Under the pieces are notes generated by a model. That model did no database searches. It was not told the origin of the DNA and was given only the letters and a program-made list of their open reading frames with translations. The translations under genes and the position numbers were made by a program. This document shows positions 58,779 to 64,000 of a stretch of DNA of 64,000 bases, one piece after another; the stretch's first letter is position 1, and the number at the start of each line of letters is the position of its first letter. Location of the stretch: contig NZ_JALBCV010000002.1 in assembly GCF_022602565.1 (NCBI RefSeq), positions 321,835 through 385,834 on the forward strand, written 5' to 3'. This DNA is from Rosenbergiella metrosideri (GTDB lineage Bacteria > Pseudomonadota > Gammaproteobacteria > Enterobacterales > Enterobacteriaceae).

Positions 58779-60833
58779 ATGGAACTAAAAGCAACGTCAA
58801 TCGGAAAGAAGCTCGCACAACACCCCTATCATCGGGTGCGAATGCTTGCTGCAGGTGTTGAAGTTTCTGGTGATCATCATGAATATATCATTCCTTTTAA
58901 TCAATTGATTGGCGTGCGCTGCAAGCGCGGGATGGTGTGGGGAGAGCTAGAGTTTCAATTAGCGGATGATAAGGTTGTGCGGCTACATGGCACTGAATGG
59001 TCTGAAACGCAGCAATTTTGGCAATATCTAATGAAGTCATGGCAATCTTGGACACAGCAAATGGTGGTGATCAGTGACCAAGTGCTCTCTGACCTGCAGC
59101 AGTTTATTCTCGATACCGTGCAAAAAGATCGTTGGCTTACTCAAGATGCGTTGCATGGGTTGCAAACCCATATTGAGGAAGCACTGACCGCTCTGCCGTT
59201 ACCTAGCGAACGTCTGCAAGCATTTGCTGACAGTTACGCGCGTTGGCAATTTTGCCATGCATGGCTTACCGCGCCCGAATCACAGCGACAACTACGTAAT
59301 CGTCAATGGATGACCCAACTTGAGTCGCGATACGCTGAGTTCTTTGCGACCGTTGAAAGCTCACCTTTGAATGCCTCTCAGCGCCAAGCTGTGATGAATG
59401 ATGAAAAATCAGTGCTCGTTTTGGCGGGTGCCGGGAGTGGTAAAACCTCGGTATTAGTCGCAAAAACGGCTTGGCTACTAATGCGTAAACAGGCGCAAGC
59501 AGAACAGATTCTCATCCTAGCCTTTGGGCGAAAAGCCGCTGAAGAACTTAACCAGCGGATAACGTTACGTACTGGCGAATCAGCGGTGACCGCGAAAACA
59601 TTTCATGGATTAGCCTTGGCGATAATCCAGCAAGTGACAAATAAAACGCCCATCATCACTGAACTAGAAAATAATACTGCTGAGCGGCATAAGTTATTAC
59701 TGGAGCAGTGGGTTGAACAGTGCAGCCAGAAAAAAGCCGCGGCCAACCAATGGCGACAGTGCCTAGAAGATGATCTCGGCTGGACATTAACTGAAAATGC
59801 TTTTTGGCAGCAGCCCGATATTCAGAAAAAGATCCCCCTTATACTCGATAAGTGGTTGGGACTCGTTAGAATGCACGGCGGTACTCAAGCTCAAATGATT
59901 GAGCAAGTAAAAGAAGAAGATCGTCCGCTTTTCTCAAAGCGTATTAAATTGATAGCACCGATCGTCAAAGCGTGGAAAGCGGCGTTAAAAGCGGAGGGAG
60001 CTGTAGATTTTTCGAGCTTAATCGAACAAGCCTGCGGCCTAATTGAGAAAGGGCGCTTTATCAGCCCCTGGAAATATCTATTAATTGATGAATTTCAGGA
60101 TATTTCCCCGCAGCGAGCCAGATTAATTAAATTACTTCGCCAGCAGAATAAACATAGCCATCTTTATGTGGTGGGTGATGATTGGCAAGCCATCTATCGC
60201 TTCGCTGGTGCACAGCTCGATTTAACCACTAAATTTTCTCACTACTTCGGTGAAGGCGCTGTGTGTCATCTGGACACGACTTATCGTTTCGATCAGCGGC
60301 AAAGCGATATAGCGGCACGATTTATTCAACAGAATCCTGCACAGATCAGTAAATCCATTACCAGTACGCGTCAAGGAGATAAGAAATCGGTCACGTTACT
60401 GGTGGAAACGCAACTCGAGGCGTTGTTGGATAAGCTCAGTGGTTTTGTCACGCAGCAAGAGACTATCTTAGTACTAGGTCGGTATCACTACCTTAGACCT
60501 AAGACGCTCGATAAAGCGGCGACCCGTTGGCCAAATCTCACTATCGACTTTATGACTATTCATGCCAGCAAAGGACGTGAAGCGGATTATGTCATTCTCT
60601 GTGGGCTCAATACGGGAAAAGAAGGGTTCCCAGCGGAATCACAAGAGACCATTATCGAGCGAGGGCTCCTTGTCGAACAAGAATCTTACCCTTATGCAGA
60701 AGAGCGCAGACTAGCTTACGTTGCCATGACTAGGGCAAAACAGAGGCTATGGTTGCTGTTTGATCCGAAGCATGCCTCTCCCTTCGTTGAAGAATTAAAA
60801 CAGTCCGGTGTAGCTGTTGCGAAAAAACCTTAA
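58779..60833 (+). CDS. helD: DNA helicase IV
   Basis: A 684-residue superfamily 1 UvrD-like 3'-5' helicase, identical in length to E. coli HelD. It has the helicase IV N-terminal domain (about 1-190). Motif I is AGAGSGKTS, motif Ia FGRKAAEELN, motif II LLIDEFQDIS, motif III GDDWQAIYRFAGA, motif IV TTYRF, motif V TIHASKGREADYV and motif VI YVAMTRAKQRL. Start ATG at 58779 (MELKATSIGKKLA) matches E. coli; ATG at 58767 would add four residues and cannot be excluded. E. coli mgsA, csgI and yccU, which follow helD, are absent; hspQ is reached at once. Confidence 0.96.
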   Translation: MELKATSIGKKLAQHPYHRVRMLAAGVEVSGDHHEYIIPFNQLIGVRCKRGMVWGELEFQLADDKVVRLHGTEWSETQQFWQYLMKSWQSWTQQMVVISDQVLSDLQQFILDTVQKDRWLTQDALHGLQTHIEEALTALPLPSERLQAFADSYARWQFCHAWLTAPESQRQLRNRQWMTQLESRYAEFFATVESSPLNASQRQAVMNDEKSVLVLAGAGSGKTSVLVAKTAWLLMRKQAQAEQILILAFGRKAAEELNQRITLRTGESAVTAKTFHGLALAIIQQVTNKTPIITELENNTAERHKLLLEQWVEQCSQKKAAANQWRQCLEDDLGWTLTENAFWQQPDIQKKIPLILDKWLGLVRMHGGTQAQMIEQVKEEDRPLFSKRIKLIAPIVKAWKAALKAEGAVDFSSLIEQACGLIEKGRFISPWKYLLIDEFQDISPQRARLIKLLRQQNKHSHLYVVGDDWQAIYRFAGAQLDLTTKFSHYFGEGAVCHLDTTYRFDQRQSDIAARFIQQNPAQISKSITSTRQGDKKSVTLLVETQLEALLDKLSGFVTQQETILVLGRYHYLRPKTLDKAATRWPNLTIDFMTIHASKGREADYVILCGLNTGKEGFPAESQETIIERGLLVEQESYPYAEERRLAYVAMTRAKQRLWLLFDPKHASPFVEELKQSGVAVAKKP

Positions 60834-60850
60834 GCCCCGATGGGGCTTAA
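60822..60850 (-). terminator. hspQ terminator overlapping the stops of hspQ and helD
   Basis: A 9-bp stem TTAAGCCCC (60830-60838) pairs with GGGGCTTAA (60842-60850) across three bases. On the reverse strand the T6 tail (60822-60827) lies inside the end of helD. The forward side has no T tail, so it mainly ends hspQ transcription. Confidence 0.78.
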
Positions 60851-61164
60851 TGACGAAGCAGGGAAGAGGTAATTTTTGAGCGAACGCGCTCCGCGATATC
60901 GTCCAGTTCAGGATTATCGAGATGCTCGTTAGAAATTTCACCTGTTAATTGCGATTCAGCTACATAGGTCTGGACCGTCTCGCCGCCTTCATCTTCCATC
61001 ACCACATAATACCAAGGGAGTACTAACAGCCCTTCATGGATGATAAGACTGGTCGGTGTCGGCGTTTGTAACGCATAGGCCGGGTCCATATCGACAATCA
61101 CCCCCAAAGCGCCCGTCAATTGATGACGGACTTGCTGACCCATTCCAAATTTACACTTGATCAT
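60847..61164 (-). CDS. hspQ: Heat shock protein HspQ
   Basis: A 105-residue protein, the same length as in E. coli, of the YccV/hemimethylated-DNA-binding fold. HspQ promotes degradation of some proteins by Lon, and of mutant DnaA in E. coli. Conserved parts are KFGMGQQVRHQLTGALGVIVDMDP and LPWYYVVMEDEGG plus TYVAESQL. Start at 61164 places GGAG six bases upstream; the ATG at 61170 adjoins the Shine-Dalgarno and is rejected. A sigma-32 promoter was not identified. It ends at a terminator shared with the end of helD. Confidence 0.95.
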   Translation of the reverse strand: MIKCKFGMGQQVRHQLTGALGVIVDMDPAYALQTPTPTSLIIHEGLLVLPWYYVVMEDEGGETVQTYVAESQLTGEISNEHLDNPELDDIAERVRSKITSSLLRH

Positions 61165-61221
61165 AATCATCTCCAGTCCTGTATTGGAAGGAGATCTGGG
61201 GGCGATAAATCATTTTTCAAG

Positions 61222-62412
61222 TCAGTAGACTTGGCAAACAAAGCCTTTTAAGTACAATCCTTCCGGATAGGCGCTACTTACCGGATGGTCAGCGGCTTGG
61301 CGGAACTGCTCAATAAATTGCGCAGTTTTCCCTGCATCGACGGCGGCATCGGCAACAACTTTTTGAAACAGCTCAGTCGTCATCAAGCCTGAACATGAGA
61401 AGGTCAATAGGAAACCGCCTGGACGCAATAGCTGCATGGCAAGCATATTGATGTCTTTATAGCCGCGACAAGCGCCCATCAGTTGATTTTTATTTTCAAC
61501 AAACTTAGGGGGGTCCATCACGATAACGTCGAAACGCTGGCCTTCATCGCGATAACGGCGTAATAACTTAAACACGTCATCTCGTAGGAACTCAGCTTTC
61601 GATAAATCGAGTTGGTTAAGCTCGATATTTTGACGCGCAATATCGAGGGCTTCTTGCGACGTATCGACGCTCGTGACTTTCTTACATCCGCCGATTAAAG
61701 CAGAGACGGCAAATCCCCCAGTATAGGAGAAGCAGTTTAAGACCTCGGCATCTTGTGCATAACGACGTAAGCCAAAGCGGCTGTCACGTTGATCGAGGTA
61801 ATAACCGGTTTTATGGCCTTTTTGGATATCAACCAACAGCTTCATACCATGCTCGGTAATGGGTAACAGGGCAGGTGGCGTATCGCCCGAAATAACCCCC
61901 TGAACTTGCTCTAGGCCCTCTTTTTTCCTGACGGCAACGTCGGAGCGTTCATATAAATGGCAATCGGGGAAAAGTTGCTGTAGCGCCGTCGTCAAGGCCG
62001 GGCGTTGGTATTCAGCGCCTGCTGACAATAGTTGTAGCACGAGAAATTGACCGAATTTATCAATAGTAATCCCTGGTAAGCCATCGGACTCTCCGGCGAT
62101 TAAGCGGTAGCTGTCCAGATCATCTTTTGCAGCAAGCCAAGTGCGTAATTTTAGGGCTTGTTCCAACTTACGAGCGAAAAAAGCAATATCGATAGATTCC
62201 GCTGGATCGAAGCTCCATACTCGTGCACGAATTTGGGAGGAAGGCGAGAACGCGGCTTTGGCTAACCAGCGGCCATTGGCATCGCAGACATCAACCGTTT
62301 CACCCGATGTGGCTTTGCCTTCCATTTTATTAATTGCCCCGGAAAAAATCCAAGGGTGCTTACGAAGCAGTGATTTTTCGCGTCCTTTTGCAAGGATAAT
62401 TCGTGCAGTCAT
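61222..62412 (-). CDS. rlmI: 23S rRNA m5C1962 methyltransferase RlmI
   Basis: A 396-residue enzyme, the same length as E. coli RlmI, that methylates C1962 of 23S rRNA. The N-terminal PUA domain ([19 protein letters not shown]) is followed by a central domain and a Rossmann SAM-dependent methyltransferase with [19 protein letters not shown] and [11 protein letters not shown]. The catalytic cysteine is in TFSCSGLM. Start at 62412 ([10 protein letters not shown]) fits the family; 14 more in-frame codons upstream are rejected. In E. coli yccX (acyP) lies next to this gene on the other strand; it is absent here. Confidence 0.97.
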   Translation of the reverse strand: MTARIILAKGREKSLLRKHPWIFSGAINKMEGKATSGETVDVCDANGRWLAKAAFSPSSQIRARVWSFDPAESIDIAFFARKLEQALKLRTWLAAKDDLDSYRLIAGESDGLPGITIDKFGQFLVLQLLSAGAEYQRPALTTALQQLFPDCHLYERSDVAVRKKEGLEQVQGVISGDTPPALLPITEHGMKLLVDIQKGHKTGYYLDQRDSRFGLRRYAQDAEVLNCFSYTGGFAVSALIGGCKKVTSVDTSQEALDIARQNIELNQLDLSKAEFLRDDVFKLLRRYRDEGQRFDVIVMDPPKFVENKNQLMGACRGYKDINMLAMQLLRPGGFLLTFSCSGLMTTELFQKVVADAAVDAGKTAQFIEQFRQAADHPVSSAYPEGLYLKGFVCQVY

Positions 62413-62487
62413 AGTCGTCTTTACGTTAAAAGTCATATAAGGGTGTGCGGTCAATAAGCACGTTTAGTGGTCTAACGAAGGAGTGTG

Positions 62488-62817
62488 TTACAAGCACTTA
62501 GCGGGCTTAGGCAGTCCCGCGATTTTGGTTGCTTGTTTTGCCGGTCCATCGGGAAAAAGGCGAAATAAATAACGGCTATTCCCTCTCTCTTCGCCAAACT
62601 TCTTCGCCATCGCTTTCACCAGCATTCGAATGGCTGGTGAGGTATTGAATTCAGTATAGAAATCTCTGACGAACAGAATCACTTGCCAATGTTCTGGCGT
62701 TAGCGTGATCTGTTCCTGCGCGGCGATGACCTCCGCCAATGCCTCACTCCAGTCACTGCTCGTCTTGAGGTAACCTTGGTCATCTGTTTCTATTTCTTTA
62801 TTGTCGAAAATCATCAT
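62488..62817 (-). CDS. tusE: Sulfur relay protein TusE
   Basis: A 109-residue DsrC-family protein that takes sulfur from the TusBCD complex and hands it to MnmA for 2-thiolation of tRNA wobble uridine. The conserved penultimate cysteine is in GLPKPAKCL, and the DsrC core includes [42 protein letters not shown] and [11 protein letters not shown]. Start at 62817 gives exactly E. coli length (109), with GAG six bases upstream; ATG at 62823 or 62814 is also possible. Confidence 0.96.
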   Translation of the reverse strand: MMIFDNKEIETDDQGYLKTSSDWSEALAEVIAAQEQITLTPEHWQVILFVRDFYTEFNTSPAIRMLVKAMAKKFGEERGNSRYLFRLFPDGPAKQATKIAGLPKPAKCL

Positions 62818-62864
62818 TAACATCTCATGAAACCCTAAACAGAATGGTATCAAGGTTTTTACCC

Positions 62865-62893
62865 AAAAAAATAGCCTTTATTTCTAAAGGCTA
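62865..62893 (-). terminator. yccA terminator
   Basis: On the reverse strand TAGCCTTT/AAAGGCTA (62886-62893 with 62872-62879) runs into a seven-T tail (62865-62871), ending yccA before tusE. Confidence 0.87.
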
Positions 62894-62917
62894 CATTCTT
62901 GTCTGCGATTAGTTGGA

Positions 62918-63574
62918 TTAGTCGTTGCGAGAAGCAAACCCCAGCAGGTTGAGTAAGCTCAAAAAGATATTGTAAATCGAGACATATAAGCTGACGGTGG
63001 CGCGAATATAATTGGTTTCACCACCCTGCACGATATTACTGGTCTCCCACAGAATAGCAGCGGAAGAAAACAGAATAAACAGGACACTAATCGTCATTTG
63101 TAGAGCAGGGAGTTGCAGAAAAAGATTGGCGATGACGGCGACCAACAGTACTACAAAACCAGTCATTAACATACCGTTTAAAAATGACATATCACGACGG
63201 GTCGTCAGCACATAGGCTGAACAGCAGAAAAAGACCAGGGCGGTGCCGGCTAACGCGAAAGCAATAGTCTCGCCCATACCGTTACTTAAATACCGACTCA
63301 GGATAGGTCCTAAGCAATAGCCTAGAAATCCGGTAAAGGCGAAGGTGGCCAAAATACCGATGGGCCGATCAGCGAGACGATGAGTCAGAAACATTAAGCC
63401 GTAAAACCCTATCAAGGTCAGAAGGAAGCCGGGGGCCGGTAGGCTGAAAACAATACTGGCGGTGGCGGTCATGGCAGAGAAGGCGAGGGTTAATCCCAAT
63501 AAGAAGTAAGTATTTCGTAAAACCTTATGTAAGAGTAATTGGCTTTGGCTGCGAGCAGTAATAATTTTTTCCAT
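62918..63574 (-). CDS. yccA: FtsH-modulating BI-1 family membrane protein YccA
   Basis: A 218-residue inner-membrane protein of the Bax inhibitor-1/UPF0005 family with seven hydrophobic segments. In E. coli YccA binds FtsH/HflKC and slows degradation of membrane substrates such as jammed SecY. Landmarks are [36 protein letters not shown] and [27 protein letters not shown], close to E. coli YccA (219 residues). Start at 63574 (MEKIITARS) has AGAG six bases upstream. It is divergent from the tRNA genes, with about 200 bases between. Confidence 0.96.
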   Translation of the reverse strand: MEKIITARSQSQLLLHKVLRNTYFLLGLTLAFSAMTATASIVFSLPAPGFLLTLIGFYGLMFLTHRLADRPIGILATFAFTGFLGYCLGPILSRYLSNGMGETIAFALAGTALVFFCCSAYVLTTRRDMSFLNGMLMTGFVVLLVAVIANLFLQLPALQMTISVLFILFSSAAILWETSNIVQGGETNYIRATVSLYVSIYNIFLSLLNLLGFASRND

Positions 63575-63748
63575 GATGATCTCTTTTATTATTTTTTCCT
63601 CGCACAAATTAATCTACACGCCGCGAGGATTGAAGGGGGTTTACCCATCTTTACCTCGCCTCTAAGCGGGTTAAAGCGTTTTTTTGCCTGTTTTATCGTC
63701 ATAAAAATGGTTTTTGTTTGTTTTTCAAGCGAACGATGCATTTCACTA

Positions 63749-63777
63749 TTTACAATGTTTAGGGGAGTGTTTATAGT
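63749..63777 (+). promoter_or_regulatory. tRNA-Ser promoter, stringent type
   Basis: TTTACA (63749-63754) and TATAGT (63772-63777) are 17 bases apart, 5/6 matches each. A G/C-rich GCGCC discriminator follows the -10, typical of promoters repressed by ppGpp. It starts about seven bases before the mature tRNA. Confidence 0.75.
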
Positions 63778-63789
63778 GCGCCTCATTGC

Positions 63790-63877
63790 GGAGGGGTGGC
63801 CGAGCGGCTGAAGGCAGCGGTCTTGAAAACCGCCGATGGGCAACCATCCGAGAGTTCGAATCTCTCCTCCTCCGCCA
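63790..63877 (+). tRNA. serT: tRNA-Ser (anticodon UGA)
   Basis: An 88-base class II tRNA with encoded CCA. The acceptor GGAGGGG (63790-63796) pairs with CTCCTCC (one G-T pair) before a G discriminator and CCA. The D arm contains TGGCCGAGCGG. The anticodon loop CTTGAAA, between GCGGT and ACCGC, carries TGA at 63824-63826. A long variable arm (GATGG...CCATC) marks it as serine-type, and the T arm is GAGAG-TTCGAAT-CTCTC. It reads UCA, UCG, UCU and UCC codons through cmo5U-type modification, for which CmoM, also in this window, acts. Position next to yccA matches E. coli serT. Confidence 0.96.
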
Positions 63878-63927
63878 CTTACTTCGGTAAGGGCATAATA
63901 GTATTGTGTCGTAGTAAAAAAATTTGC

Positions 63928-64000
63928 GGAGGGGTGGCCGAGCGGCTGAAGGCAGCGGTCTTGAAAACCGCCGATGGGCAACCATCCGAGAGTTCGAATC
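63928..64000 (+). tRNA. Second tRNA-Ser (UGA), partial at the window edge
   Basis: The first 73 bases are identical to the upstream tRNA-Ser, including the TGA anticodon and the long variable arm. The window ends within the T arm, so the 3' end is not seen. It lies 50 bases after the first copy with no promoter visible between, so the two are probably processed from one transcript. Confidence 0.93.

Noticed and set aside
63589..63981. A reverse-strand reading frame of 130 codons containing the same about 45-residue segment twice, and a second one in another frame.
   Set aside because: It is the antisense translation of the two tandem tRNA-Ser genes and their spacer; the apparent peptide repeat is only the duplicated tRNA.

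Overview
The window is chromosomal DNA from a member of the Enterobacterales. Gene order follows the Escherichia coli segment lolA-rarA-serS ... ompF-asnS-pncB-pepN-pyrD ... fabA-ompA-sulA-sxy ... tusE-yccA-tRNA-Ser. The proteins are clearly related to the E. coli ones but diverged, and the base composition looks close to even. The many accessory genes found between these core genes in E. coli are missing. This suggests a lineage outside the Escherichia/Salmonella group, possibly Erwiniaceae or a similar plant- or insect-associated group; I cannot name a genus from the sequence alone.

Layout. 1-4.1 kb: end of lolA, rarA, serS and the MFS transporter ycaD. 4.1-10.5 kb: ycaO (reverse), serC-aroA, then an orphan OppA-like binding protein and a small unknown gene in place of E. 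coli ycaL. 10.6-13.5 kb: cmk, rpsA with a structured autoregulatory leader, and ihfB. 13.7-19.7 kb: comEC homologue ycaI, then msbA-lpxK-ycaR-kdsB for lipid A and Kdo supply. 19.7-27.8 kb: elyC (reverse) and the cmoM-mukF-mukE-mukB chain. 28-31.1 kb: ldtD, mepK, gloC. 31.2-36.5 kb (reverse): aspC, ompF, asnS, pncB. 36.8-50.3 kb: pepN, pyrD, zapC, ycbX (reverse), rlmL-uup, pqiABC, rmf. 50.4-58.7 kb: fabA, lonH, matP, ompA, sulA, sxy, yccS-yccF. 58.8-64 kb: helD, hspQ, rlmI, tusE, yccA and two tandem tRNA-Ser(UGA) genes, the second cut by the window edge.

Functional threads. Envelope functions are heavily represented: LolA, MsbA/LpxK/KdsB, ElyC, LdtD, MepK, OmpF, OmpA, PqiABC and FabA. Chromosome organisation is covered by MukFEB, MatP, IHF-beta, RarA, HelD and SulA. 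Translation is served by SerS, AsnS, S1, RlmKL, RlmI, CmoM, TusE, Uup, RMF and tRNA-Ser. Two competence-related genes, ycaI and sxy, are both intact.

Regulation readable from the sequence includes a LexA box overlapping the sulA promoter, a FabR-type palindrome filling the fabA promoter spacer, a C-tract/Shine-Dalgarno switch before pyrD, the three-hairpin rpsA leader, and a stringent-type promoter before the tRNAs. Many convergent gene pairs share bidirectional terminators.

I found no prophage, insertion sequence, CRISPR array, defence island or secondary-metabolite cluster. The window is ordinary core genome. Its interest lies in the orphan binding protein and its small neighbour, the conspicuous absences at conserved sites (pflA-pflB-focA, mgsA, acyP and others), and regulatory structure in intergenic DNA.
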